Part shown: positions 34,945 to 44,157 of the stretch, piece by piece | Layout: each line of letters starts with the position of its first letter | Numbering within the stretch: position 1 is the stretch's first letter | Assembly: GCA_965228125.1 (NCBI GenBank) | Contig: OZ245791.1 | Coordinates: forward strand, 1,674,001-1,738,000 | DNA from: GWF2-38-69 sp965228125 | GTDB taxonomy: Bacteria; Verrucomicrobiota; Lentisphaeria; Victivallales; GWF2-38-69 | Length of the DNA stretch: 64,000 nucleotides | Direction: 5' to 3' | Notes under the pieces: model-generated | The model's database searches: none | What the model was told of the DNA's origin: nothing | What the model saw: the letters and a program-made list of their open reading frames with translations, nothing else | Program-made: the position numbers and the translations under genes

Positions 34945-36429
34945 ATGCAGGATTTTAGACTTACACAAAATCAATCATTAAGGCAAGAACAGACAATAAG
35001 TGCTGCCCAGATTCAGTCTTTGGATGTTTTGATGGCTACCGTGCTTGAGCTACAGACGAAAATTAACAGCGAACTCGAAACAAACCCTGTGTTGGAGCAA
35101 GAAGAACCTTTGGCCGCAAATAGCGATGAAAATCCTGCAAATGATTATGATGTTGATGAAATCGACAATTCAGGAAGCCAGGACAAGTCTCTCTTAGATT
35201 CAGGAAAGATAGAAGCTGAAGATTTGAGTGATGATGATTTTAGCGGTATTGACTTAGATATATCTGAAAATGGAGCAATGATTGCCAGAAATCAGAATTT
35301 TACTTATTCTGTGGACGAGGAGAAAAGAGATTATTTTTTCAGCTCTTTGATTAAACATGAAACTATTGGAGAGGATTTGGTTTCACAACTAAATTTTTTG
35401 CCTCTGGACGATAAACTGAGTGAGTTTTGCAAATTAATTATTGGCAGTTTGGACGAACAAGGTTTTTTTAAAGGCGCACTCAGCGATTTGGCTGTCATTG
35501 CCGGGACAGATGTAGAAGAAATGCAGAAAGCCCTGAAAATAGTAAAAGAACTCGATCCGCCCGGAATTGGAGCCAAAGACGTGAAAGAAAGTCTAGTTCT
35601 GCAGCTAAGAAGAAAAGGGAACAGAGATGAGAAGATAGAGAAGGTTATTACTGACTTTTTTGAAGAGATAGCTTCAAATCAACTATTCCAGATATCAAAA
35701 GAGATTAACGAACCTATAGAAAAAATCAAAGAATACATATCTGAAATCAAAAAACTTAACCCGTATCCTTATTCTCAAATTAGCAATGTCGATGAATCCA
35801 TTTTTGTTGTTCCAGAATTGAGTATAGAGAAGGACGAAGGTGAATATGTAGTAATTTTCGAGAAACAATACCAACCCAGACTAAAAATTTCTGACAGGTA
35901 CATTGAGATGCTTTACTCTCCTGACTACTCCAGCGAAGCCAAAGAATATATCAAACAGAAAATACAGTCGGCTAATAATATAATCAAAAGCCTTGAGCAA
36001 AGAAGGGATACAATAAAGAAGATAGCCGAAGTAATAGTAGATACGCAATATGATTTTTTTGAGCAAGGGAACGAATGTCTTAAACCGCTTACTATGAAAC
36101 AGGTTGCTGATAAAATAGGTGTGCATGAAACTACCGTTAGCCGTGCCGTAGCAAATAAATTCGCAAAAACACCACAGGGGATAATTGCATTGAAATATTT
36201 CTTTTCCGCAGGTTTTCAGTCTGCTGATGGAGATATGATCTCAAGCAGGGGAGTCATGGAAAAGATCAGGAACATTATAGATAGCGAAGATAAGCTTGCT
36301 CCTTGTTCTGATGATGATATAGCAAAGATGCTCAATGAAGCAGGAATTCCTGTGGCCAGAAGAACAGTTGCGAAATATCGCGAAGAGCTTGGCATTCTGT
36401 CATCACGAATGAGAAAAGAAATAGAATAA
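34945..36429 (+). CDS. rpoN: RNA polymerase sigma-54 factor
   Basis: The N-terminal activator-interacting region is Gln-rich (RLTQNQSLRQEQTISAAQ, then LELQTKINSELETNPVLEQEE). Region II is acidic. The core-binding domain and HTH follow (LTMKQVADKIGVHETTVSRAV), and the RpoN box ARRTVAKYRE is exact near residue 478. About 494 aa. The first ATG is 34945; a TTG at 34939 is in frame. Sigma-54 needs AAA+ activators, none of which is in the window. The GT-C-like gene follows after 2 bp. Confidence 0.96.
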   Translation: MQDFRLTQNQSLRQEQTISAAQIQSLDVLMATVLELQTKINSELETNPVLEQEEPLAANSDENPANDYDVDEIDNSGSQDKSLLDSGKIEAEDLSDDDFSGIDLDISENGAMIARNQNFTYSVDEEKRDYFFSSLIKHETIGEDLVSQLNFLPLDDKLSEFCKLIIGSLDEQGFFKGALSDLAVIAGTDVEEMQKALKIVKELDPPGIGAKDVKESLVLQLRRKGNRDEKIEKVITDFFEEIASNQLFQISKEINEPIEKIKEYISEIKKLNPYPYSQISNVDESIFVVPELSIEKDEGEYVVIFEKQYQPRLKISDRYIEMLYSPDYSSEAKEYIKQKIQSANNIIKSLEQRRDTIKKIAEVIVDTQYDFFEQGNECLKPLTMKQVADKIGVHETTVSRAVANKFAKTPQGIIALKYFFSAGFQSADGDMISSRGVMEKIRNIIDSEDKLAPCSDDDIAKMLNEAGIPVARRTVAKYREELGILSSRMRKEIE

Positions 36430-36431
36430 TT

Positions 36432-38540
36432 ATGTTAGATTCTTGTCCATGGGCTGACAATAAATTCTTGCGTAAAATCTGTATTATATCCATATTTTGC
36501 CTTATAAGCTTAGTAGCTTTTTGGACAAGAAGTTATGACTGTGCCAGAGAATCAGTTAAATATAATGATTTTATGCCTTTTACTCTGGAGTGTGCCATGA
36601 TGTATTCGTACAGCTGGGATATTGCAAGAGATGGCAAACTGTCCAAATATGATGAGTCTTTAGTTGGTGTCAAAAATATTCCTGTTGATTCTCAAATGTC
36701 TATAAGCCTGGAATATTTTCTTGGCTATGGCTATAGGTTAAAAGAGTTCTTTTCCTCTCTTATATGGAACAATGATGAGAGTTTTGTTGTAAATGATACC
36801 AATTACAGCATAAACAGAGATTTTGTTGATTGGGTCAGAATTCAGTTAAGGCTGTGGATAAGCTTGTCTGCAGGTTTGATCTTTCTGTGGCTCCTTATTC
36901 TTGATTCATCATTTCTTTTTTCAGCTTTAGGCGGGTTGCTTTTTGCGGTGGCGCCCGCGGCGATTGCCAGAGCTACAGGACAGGACATAATAAGAGAAAA
37001 TTTCGCCATAGTATTCATCTTGTGCACGTTTTTATCTTACTCTTGGTATTTGCTAAAGAAACCATGTAATTTCAAACTTATTTTGCTGGCTTCTGCTACG
37101 GCTTTGGCGCTTGTCTCGTGGGATATGACACAGCTTTGTTTCTCTTTATTGGGAGTATATGAGATTATCATAGCACTATTCAGCAAAGAGGTTTCCTCTT
37201 TAAAGCTTAAAGCATGGGCTGTTATTTTTGTTACATGTATCCTATGCGGCTTACTGAACCCTTACTTGTTCTCTCATAACTTTATTTTTTCGCCATTAGT
37301 GGCAGTTATTATTCCGTCATTGCTTTTTGTACTGGGATTTAAAAATAAAAGCAAACTTGTTAAGATAGCCTTATCATTGGCTACAGTTGCTGTTTTACTT
37401 TCTTTGTGGTTTTTTGTTATCAAAAACTTAGGTTTCAGCGGAAATTATTCTCATTTCTATAGTTTACTTTTGGCGAAAATCAGGTTTGGCAATGTCCAGC
37501 CCGTTGATCCGTCTCTATTGGATTTCGATTCCAGAATATTATGGACGCCTGCTTTACATTCTGCTACAAGAATTATATACTGGAATCTTTTTCATTTTGC
37601 GATGCCGGTTTTTGCCATTTTAGCTATTATTGTTTTTTCTTTTCGCAAGACAAGAAGCAGACTCAATAATGCCATGTTGATGCCAGTGGTTTTTGCTTTG
37701 TTTTTCTTCGTACTTTTTATCCTCATGGTTAGGTTTCATGCTTTGGCAATACCTTTTATAGTTTTATCAATAGTTATTTTTGCAGAAACTATTTGCAGGG
37801 CTTATGATGGTATTTTCCTCAGGTTGGCTTTGTTAATTCTTCTGCTTGGGGTGATGTCGTCTGACTTTTACTATTTTATGCATATGGAAAGGAAGTATAA
37901 CGATGACTATAAAACTCAGCTTGTATTAATCAGAGAAATAAATCATTCAAGGGTTAAAGATAAAACTATCCTTGCGGATTTTACCTTGTCTCCAATGTTG
38001 AAGGCTTATTGCGGAGCAAAGATAGTTCTCCAGCCTAAATTCGAAATGAAAGGAACGAGAGATGCTGTCGAGAGGTATTTGGATATTATTTATCATGGTA
38101 CTGAGCGTGAATTCATGGAGTTTTGCACTAAATATGCTGTTGAATATTTTATTTTTGACAAAGGAATGATGGATGGGGGGAGAGAAGAAAAATTCCTTCA
38201 TCCATGGAGTACAAGGTATATAGCCAATGCCGAGGTTATCAAAGAAACAGCACCTGTTTATCTTTTTGCCAATAAACCGGAAACTCTAAAGTATTTTTAT
38301 CAACTTGATGGACAGGAAAATCTAGAACAGAACAGGTTTGTGATTTTTAAAGTTATTTATCCCGAAAATATCAGGGCTGCTGACTATCTTTATTTTAAAG
38401 CCAAAAATTCAAATAACAGTGAAGCGTTAAGTTTAATTAACGAGGCGTTCAAATTAAATCCCGCTTCGCCTGAAATAAGGTATTTCTACTATACTTTGAA
38501 TAGAAATAATTGGCCCGAATTAGAGTTAAAACCTGAATAA
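36432..38540 (+). CDS. Multi-pass GT-C-like membrane protein (STT3-like)
   Basis: An N-terminal helix, then a luminal loop with YSYSWDIARDGKLSKYDE, is followed by about ten to twelve hydrophobic helices (to residue 480). A soluble C-terminal domain (about 490-702) resembles the end of STT3-type oligosaccharyltransferases and ends in a TPR-like helix pair (EALSLINEAFKLNPASPEIRYFYY). The WWDYG signature is not seen; VSWDMTQ is the nearest. 702 aa. It begins 2 bp after rpoN. A glycosyl- or oligosaccharyltransferase using a lipid-linked sugar is my inference; a glycan ligase is an alternative. Confidence 0.65.
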   Translation: MLDSCPWADNKFLRKICIISIFCLISLVAFWTRSYDCARESVKYNDFMPFTLECAMMYSYSWDIARDGKLSKYDESLVGVKNIPVDSQMSISLEYFLGYGYRLKEFFSSLIWNNDESFVVNDTNYSINRDFVDWVRIQLRLWISLSAGLIFLWLLILDSSFLFSALGGLLFAVAPAAIARATGQDIIRENFAIVFILCTFLSYSWYLLKKPCNFKLILLASATALALVSWDMTQLCFSLLGVYEIIIALFSKEVSSLKLKAWAVIFVTCILCGLLNPYLFSHNFIFSPLVAVIIPSLLFVLGFKNKSKLVKIALSLATVAVLLSLWFFVIKNLGFSGNYSHFYSLLLAKIRFGNVQPVDPSLLDFDSRILWTPALHSATRIIYWNLFHFAMPVFAILAIIVFSFRKTRSRLNNAMLMPVVFALFFFVLFILMVRFHALAIPFIVLSIVIFAETICRAYDGIFLRLALLILLLGVMSSDFYYFMHMERKYNDDYKTQLVLIREINHSRVKDKTILADFTLSPMLKAYCGAKIVLQPKFEMKGTRDAVERYLDIIYHGTEREFMEFCTKYAVEYFIFDKGMMDGGREEKFLHPWSTRYIANAEVIKETAPVYLFANKPETLKYFYQLDGQENLEQNRFVIFKVIYPENIRAADYLYFKAKNSNNSEALSLINEAFKLNPASPEIRYFYYTLNRNNWPELELKPE

Positions 38541-38547
38541 TAGTTTT

Positions 38548-39261
38548 TTATCTGAGCCTGTTCCAGGACTCCTGATTGTACTTGCTTTCTGCTATGGTAT
38601 TGGCACGAATCAAAAACTCCTGATTTGGTACGAAATTAGTGAAAGTTACTCCAAGTCCGTTTTTGAATGAGGCAATTATGCTTTGTATCAGTTTTTCTCG
38701 GATATCGTTTATCTTAGGCAAAACAATGCTTCCTTGATGCAGAATTCCATGCTTTGTTCGTCTCTGAGCTGCGCCTGCTACCTTGAAGGAGGAATCGTGA
38801 GTTCTTATGGCAACATCGAACTTGACCGGAGCCGTAAAACATTGCATGGATTGCCGTTCCTTTAAAAGTTCGGTGTTATGCACCAGTTCTCCTGTTATGC
38901 CAATTGAAGACAGAGCATCGATAATGACTTTATGAAAAATATGGTAGCTTTGTTCTCTTGGCAGGAGTTCAATTTTATGCCCTTTAGGAACAGTTATAGT
39001 ATAAGTAAGGTCAATATCATGAAATACTACCCCGCCGCCTGTAGGCCGCCTGACTACGCTGTATCCTTCTCTGGCAGTTTTTGAATAGCTTTGTATATAG
39101 CCTATAGACATCGCTTTCCTGTCCCACTCATAAAAACGCAGAAAAGGTGTGTCGAGCATTTGCGATTCGTAGAGAAGTTCTTCATCTATTGCCATATTCT
39201 GAGCAGGAGAATGCTCTTTATCAATCCAAAGAAAATAGTTTTCTTTGTCAGGTCGGGTCAT
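38548..39261 (-). CDS. Lipoate/octanoate-protein transferase, LipM/LplA-like
   Basis: Biotin/lipoyl ligase fold. RRPTGGGVVFHD is the substrate-binding loop and FKVAGAAQRRTKHGILHQGSI includes the catalytic Lys region. A Cys in QSMQCFTAPVKFDV occupies the position where LipM-type octanoyltransferases have their acyl-thioester Cys, as I recall that family. The C-terminal accessory domain of E. coli LplA is lacking (237 aa). It likely lipoylates GcvH and other lipoyl proteins. It overlaps the LpxC-like gene by 4 bp and is the end of the lysS operon. Confidence 0.83.
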   Translation of the reverse strand: MTRPDKENYFLWIDKEHSPAQNMAIDEELLYESQMLDTPFLRFYEWDRKAMSIGYIQSYSKTAREGYSVVRRPTGGGVVFHDIDLTYTITVPKGHKIELLPREQSYHIFHKVIIDALSSIGITGELVHNTELLKERQSMQCFTAPVKFDVAIRTHDSSFKVAGAAQRRTKHGILHQGSIVLPKINDIREKLIQSIIASFKNGLGVTFTNFVPNQEFLIRANTIAESKYNQESWNRLR

Positions 39262-40304
39262 TTAGATTTTGGAGTAACTTCAATTAAGAGATTTCTTTTA
39301 TAGAGTTCTTTTATAAACTCTACATCAAATCTGTGATTTGCCTTGTAGGAAATCACGTCACCAACAAATCTTCCTTCATCGATTAATGCTAAAGCGGCCA
39401 GCAGGTCAAGAGTAGCTCTATGCCATACTGCTTCAAGGGACTTGCCCCTATATTTTAGCCTGGCCCTGTTAAAGTACTTTTTATTGCCCACAACGAGTAT
39501 GTTTTTTTTATTGTATCCGAGGTGTCTTACAGACGGCATGAATTTGCCAATGGTTTTACATAGGATAGCGTGTTTCAAGGAGCAATTTGTTCTTGCGCTT
39601 GATCCCATTTTGAAGTTATCATCATCCACGACAAACCTTATTCTCTGCTTGCCTATGGCATTTGGGAAGTTGATAGCACAGTCAACTTTCATGAAAAAAC
39701 AATCTTCATCTTGTGGGGCTATAGTCAGAAATGCACCGTTTGGCCAAACAGCAGATACAGTTTCTTTTACAGTAAAATAGCGGCACAATTCTGTTGTTCT
39801 GATTTTTTCAACTTTATCCAGTGCTTCAATAATCGGAGCTGAGCCCAATTCAAAAAGGGGAGGGTCATCTGAATCAACAGTTATGAGCAAGTTGTCTATA
39901 TCCAAGCCCATCCTGATTGCGATAATATGCTCTGTAAGGCGCATGTAGTTTGCCTTATCGCCGTTTCTCTTCAAGACAATATTATTTACTCCGCCTTCAT
40001 GGGCAAAGTATGCATTCTCGTATGAGATTTTAACAGGGGCGCCATCAATATCGGACCTTTTAACCCACCAGCCTTGCTTGTCTGTAGGCTCGAATTTTAT
40101 TCTCCTGACTTCCCTCTTGTCAAAAGTGCCATGTGCTGAAAGTTCAACAGCTTCAGCTATAGTTTTAAGCTTAAGGTGGGAAGGTTCCAGCAACTCTTCA
40201 TGCTGGAGATTTAAGTCAACATTGATGGAGGAGAATTCTTCATAAGATTTTTTAAGTTTTTTTATGTCGCCAATTATGAGTTTCCCGAAAAGTCGTTCCT
40301 GCAT
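39258..40304 (-). CDS. Divergent LpxC-like (UDP-acyl-GlcNAc deacetylase) protein
   Basis: It follows the LpxC layout: TIAEAVELSAHGTF and VRRIKFEP in the first domain; RLTEHIIAIRMGLDIDN with the Glu-His pair; FELGSAPIIEAL for the DGSA loop; GKQRIRFVVDDDNFKMGSSART; and EAVWHRATLDLLAALALIDEG with FVGDVISYKANHRF. The second zinc site is altered: HKxxD reads HRATLD with one extra residue, the GDL Asp is Ala, and GH is NH. 348 aa is longer than usual. It may be a real but divergent deacetylase or a changed homolog. It lies between a sugar-kinase-like gene and LipM. Confidence 0.68.
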   Translation of the reverse strand: MQERLFGKLIIGDIKKLKKSYEEFSSINVDLNLQHEELLEPSHLKLKTIAEAVELSAHGTFDKREVRRIKFEPTDKQGWWVKRSDIDGAPVKISYENAYFAHEGGVNNIVLKRNGDKANYMRLTEHIIAIRMGLDIDNLLITVDSDDPPLFELGSAPIIEALDKVEKIRTTELCRYFTVKETVSAVWPNGAFLTIAPQDEDCFFMKVDCAINFPNAIGKQRIRFVVDDDNFKMGSSARTNCSLKHAILCKTIGKFMPSVRHLGYNKKNILVVGNKKYFNRARLKYRGKSLEAVWHRATLDLLAALALIDEGRFVGDVISYKANHRFDVEFIKELYKRNLLIEVTPKSK

Positions 40305-40316
40305 ATAAAAATATAT

Positions 40317-41126
40317 TTAAGTTTTATAAATCTTCTTTTTAATTAAAAATCGTTCAATTTCGTTCTCTATAGGCTCTATCTCTAAGCGGCAATCTGAAAA
40401 TTTTTCATAGTATGAAGCTATTTTAGCTATAAAAGCTGAACTGTAAACATCAAATCCGGTTTCTTTGTTTAATTCGATTATGGACGCAATTGTTCTTGAA
40501 AGATCCAAAATCCTTTTTTTTGCCGGCAATTCTTTATATATAATTGCTCCATCCAAATCCCATATTCCAATCTTTTCATGGCCTAGTATATCATTGTATG
40601 CATAGAAATTCCATAGTTTTGCATCGCTATGAAAAATACCTGCATTATGAACCTGAGCTAATTGTTCAATAACTTTTGCACAGAAGCTGTCTCTTTTGTC
40701 AGGAGCGGCGAAAGCTTTTCTGAAGTATTCCATTGAAAAAACATCATTTACAGCTTCAGTGATGAGATAAATGTTGCCGATAAAACCGAATTTCTTTTTG
40801 GAATAAACCATGCAAACTTTAGGATTGGCTATGGAGTGTTTTTCAAGCAGAAGAGAGGCAAACCATGAGTGCTCGGCCCTCGTTTGTTTGAAAAGGTAGC
40901 CTATTCTATACAAAGTATTTCTTGGCGAATATCTTTTAATAAAGTACTTTGAGCCCGACAGATCAAAGACTCCCGCTTTGACATAAATTTCGTCCTTCGT
41001 GATTTTAGAGGACTCTAAAAGACGGCCCAAATCAGGAAGCAGAGATTCGAAATCGGGAATCCCTTCACCTTTCCGTATTAAAGCAATGCCGGAAAGGACA
41101 TTTTTCTTTATCAAGAAATCCGCCAT
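40317..41126 (-). CDS. Lipopolysaccharide kinase (Kdo/WaaP family)
   Basis: A protein-kinase-like fold. The ATP-binding Lys is in KYFIKRYSPRNTLYR; the catalytic loop HNAGIFHSDAKLWNFYA has the HxDxK-x3-N arrangement, and IWDLDGA gives the metal-binding Asp. 269 aa, the normal size. No membrane segment. It likely phosphorylates an inner-core sugar of LPS at the inner membrane. The gene is 13 bp upstream of the LpxC-like gene, linking both to lipid A or LPS. Confidence 0.83.
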   Translation of the reverse strand: MADFLIKKNVLSGIALIRKGEGIPDFESLLPDLGRLLESSKITKDEIYVKAGVFDLSGSKYFIKRYSPRNTLYRIGYLFKQTRAEHSWFASLLLEKHSIANPKVCMVYSKKKFGFIGNIYLITEAVNDVFSMEYFRKAFAAPDKRDSFCAKVIEQLAQVHNAGIFHSDAKLWNFYAYNDILGHEKIGIWDLDGAIIYKELPAKKRILDLSRTIASIIELNKETGFDVYSSAFIAKIASYYEKFSDCRLEIEPIENEIERFLIKKKIYKT

Positions 41127-41147
41127 AAATTTTCTTGGGGTTATGTC

Positions 41148-42659
41148 TTACTTGTTGCTCTTCGGGCGCATATGTGGGAAAAGAATTACATCTCTGATTG
41201 AATCAGCGCCTGTCAGTAGCATCGCAAGCCTGTCTATGCCAAGCCCCATTCCGCCGGCGGGAGGCATTCCGTACTCAAGAGCGTTAAGGAAGTCTTCATC
41301 CACTTTTCCTTCGCAAAGTTCGAAATCATTTGAAGCGCCGGAAGAGTTAAGTTGTTTTTCAAACCTTGCTCTTTGCTCGATAGGGTCATTTAGTTCTGAA
41401 TATCCTGGAGCAATTTCCTGTCCGTTTATTTCCAATTCAAAAACGTCTACAAGTTTTGGGTTATCATCGCATTTTTTTGCAAGCGGGATAAGTTCTGCCG
41501 GAAGTCTGGTAACAAATGTCGGCTTAATCAATGTGGGTTCGATAAGCTTTTCATATACTTCATTGGTAACTTCAAAATCTGCGGCTTTTGGATCTACTTT
41601 CAATCCGAGTTTTTCCGCCCTTGATCTTCTTTCTTCAGGAGCAATGTCAAACCAGTCGTCACCGCCTTTGGATTTAACAAGGTCGGTATATGTAGCTATC
41701 GTCCATGGAGGAGTTAAATCAATGATTGTGCCATCGCTTTTTTGTATTTGGAGCGTACCGATAACATTTTGCGCGACTGTCGTTATTAATCCTTGAACGA
41801 GTTCCATCATTGTCCTGCAATCCCCATATGCCTGATATATTTCAAGCATGGTAAACTCAGGATTGTGGCGTCTTGACAGTCCTTCATTTCTGAAGTTTCT
41901 GTTTAACTCGAATACCTTCTCGAAACCGCCTACCAGAAGCCTCTTAAGATAAAGTTCAGGAGCGATTCTCATATACATGGTGCAGTTCAAAGCTTCATAG
42001 AATGTTTTAAAAGGCTTTGCTGCAGCTCCGCCTGCAAGCGTCTGAATCATAGGGGTTTCTACTTCAAGGAAGCCTACATCTTCGAGGTACTTCCTGACTT
42101 CTTTTACAATCAGGGCTCTTTTTTTGAGAGTATCTTTGGCAGTGTCATTAACTATAAGGTCGACATATCTTTGCCTGTATCTGGCTTCGATATCTGTGAG
42201 GCCGTGCCATTTTTCAGGAAGTGTTTTCATAGCTTTGCTGAGCATCCTGAAGTTATGGACTTTTAGTGTGAGCTCGCCTGTTCTTGTTGTGAAAAGCTCT
42301 CCTTCTGCCCCGATAATATCTCCAATGTCTATTCTGCTGAAGTGGTCAAAGTTTTCACCTAAAGTATTTTTATTGACATAGACCTGCATCCTTCCGGTAC
42401 TGTCCTTGATATCTGCAAAGATGGACTTGCCCATAACACGGAAAGCCATAACGCGGCCTGCTATTTTCTTTTTTTGAGCCTCCGTTGAATCGGGTTTATA
42501 TTGCGCCCTTACATCTGCTACTCTTTGAGTATCGTCATATCTCGAACCGTAGGGTTCTATACCGGCTTCTCTCCATTCGTTTGCTTTTTTAAGGCATTTT
42601 TGAAATATTTCACTTTGAGATTCAACTGAGTCAATATTTAGGCTGGTTTCCGTTTCCAT
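41148..42659 (-). CDS. lysS: Lysyl-tRNA synthetase, class II
   Basis: Charges tRNA-Lys. An OB-fold anticodon domain (about 50-170, KKIAGRVMAFRVMGKSIFADIKD) is followed by the class II core: motif 1 in VEVETPMIQTLAGGAAAKPF, motif 2 FRNEGLSRRHNPEFTMLE and motif 3 GMGLGIDRLAML. 503 aa. AAGGAT lies about 8 bases before the ATG. First gene of a probable four-gene operon lysS-kinase-LpxC-like-lipM-like. Confidence 0.97.
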   Translation of the reverse strand: METETSLNIDSVESQSEIFQKCLKKANEWREAGIEPYGSRYDDTQRVADVRAQYKPDSTEAQKKKIAGRVMAFRVMGKSIFADIKDSTGRMQVYVNKNTLGENFDHFSRIDIGDIIGAEGELFTTRTGELTLKVHNFRMLSKAMKTLPEKWHGLTDIEARYRQRYVDLIVNDTAKDTLKKRALIVKEVRKYLEDVGFLEVETPMIQTLAGGAAAKPFKTFYEALNCTMYMRIAPELYLKRLLVGGFEKVFELNRNFRNEGLSRRHNPEFTMLEIYQAYGDCRTMMELVQGLITTVAQNVIGTLQIQKSDGTIIDLTPPWTIATYTDLVKSKGGDDWFDIAPEERRSRAEKLGLKVDPKAADFEVTNEVYEKLIEPTLIKPTFVTRLPAELIPLAKKCDDNPKLVDVFELEINGQEIAPGYSELNDPIEQRARFEKQLNSSGASNDFELCEGKVDEDFLNALEYGMPPAGGMGLGIDRLAMLLTGADSIRDVILFPHMRPKSNK

Positions 42660-42799
42660 AAAGCGTAATCCTTTTTTTAAATCAAAATCGAAAGGCTAAA
42701 AATATCTTCCTTTTATGAAAAATCCACTTTGAAGAAAATTGAGCTTGCAGAATATTAACACCCTTGCGCGTATGCTTAGAATTTAAAATGTGGGAATAC

Positions 42800-44086
42800 A
42801 TGGCCGAAACAGTATTTAAAATAGAGAAGACAAAAAAGATAGAATCTGCGTATTTGGTCGGGATAGAAACATCTTCGGTCGATTCCACTATGGCAGAAGA
42901 ACATATTCAGGAACTTTGCGAACTTGTTGATACGACGGGTTTGAAAGTAAAAGGTACCGAAATAGTTAAACTCAGACAAAGCAATTCAAAATTCTATATA
43001 GGTTCTGGCAAAGTTGAAGAGATAGGAATTACGGCGAAAAACAATCAAGCCGACTGTGTCATTGTCGATTTTGAGCTGACACCCTCACAGCAGAGGAATT
43101 GGGAAGAAGTTTGCAAAATGTGCGTAATTGACAGGCAGGAAGTTATTCTCGATATTTTTGCGGCAAGAGCTATAACAAGGGAAGCAGTGATTCAGGTGAC
43201 CCTTGCAAGGATGGAATATTCTCTACCGCGGTTGACAAGAGCATGGACACATCTTTCAAGACAAAGCGGAGCCGGAGGGACAGGAGGCAGGGGAGAAGGG
43301 GAAACTCAGCTTGAAAATGATAAGCGGATTGTGCAGCACCGAATAGCTCACTTGAAAGAAGAACTGAAAGAAGTTTCAAAACGTAGAGATACACAGAGAG
43401 CTAAAAGAGAGAAAAGTTCAGTACCTCTTGCAGCTATTGCAGGCTATACAAACGTCGGTAAATCGTCACTTCTTAATGCATTATCCGGGGCAAGTGTTTT
43501 TGTGGAAAACAAACTGTTTGCCACTCTTGACCCTACTACAAGGCTTGTAGCGTTGCCGGGGAATCAATCTGTACTGTTGACAGATACCGTAGGGTTTATA
43601 AGAAAACTCCCTGTCAATCTGGTCGAGGCTTTCAAGTCCACTTTGGAAGAAGTAGTCGTTTCTGATTTTATCATCCATGTTTTGGACGCTTCAAGCCCGA
43701 GCGTGGGAGAACATTATAAAACGACAATGGAATTGCTTAAGGAGCTAAAGTCCATTGAAAAACCCATAATAACGGTCTTTAACAAAATAGATAAGCTCAA
43801 CGACCCGATTGTAAAAGCCAGGCTTCGTTCTTTGTATTCCGATTCTGTATTTATTTCGGTAAAAACAGGAGAAGGTATTGATTTTCTTCTCAGAAAAATA
43901 GAAGAAGTGATTGCCATAAATTCTCAGTATATGCAAATAGCCGTAACACCTGACAAATACGACTTAGTGGCAAAGATTTACAAGTACTGCAAGGTAATAG
44001 GAACAGTATATCAAGACGAGGTTATGATTGTTTCAGCGAGAGTGCCTATTATCCACAAGCAACTTTTTGAAAAATATATTGTTTAA
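42800..44086 (+). CDS. hflX: GTPase HflX
   Basis: Ribosome-associated GTPase that splits stalled 70S ribosomes. The N-terminal domain includes the Gly-rich GAGGTGGRGEGETQLE signature. The G domain has AGYTNVGKSSLLNAL, DTVGFIRKLP and FNKIDKL. I place the start at the ATG at 42800 (MAETVFKIEKTKK), with GGGA about 5 bases before it; upstream ATG 42788 and TTG 42764 are in frame. About 428 aa. Divergent from lysS. Confidence 0.95.
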   Translation: MAETVFKIEKTKKIESAYLVGIETSSVDSTMAEEHIQELCELVDTTGLKVKGTEIVKLRQSNSKFYIGSGKVEEIGITAKNNQADCVIVDFELTPSQQRNWEEVCKMCVIDRQEVILDIFAARAITREAVIQVTLARMEYSLPRLTRAWTHLSRQSGAGGTGGRGEGETQLENDKRIVQHRIAHLKEELKEVSKRRDTQRAKREKSSVPLAAIAGYTNVGKSSLLNALSGASVFVENKLFATLDPTTRLVALPGNQSVLLTDTVGFIRKLPVNLVEAFKSTLEEVVVSDFIIHVLDASSPSVGEHYKTTMELLKELKSIEKPIITVFNKIDKLNDPIVKARLRSLYSDSVFISVKTGEGIDFLLRKIEEVIAINSQYMQIAVTPDKYDLVAKIYKYCKVIGTVYQDEVMIVSARVPIIHKQLFEKYIV

Positions 44087-44157
44087 TTGCAAAGAGTATT
44101 CGTATATAATCACAATGTTAGGTTTTTATTAATCTTTCAACAAAGAGGAAATAATTA

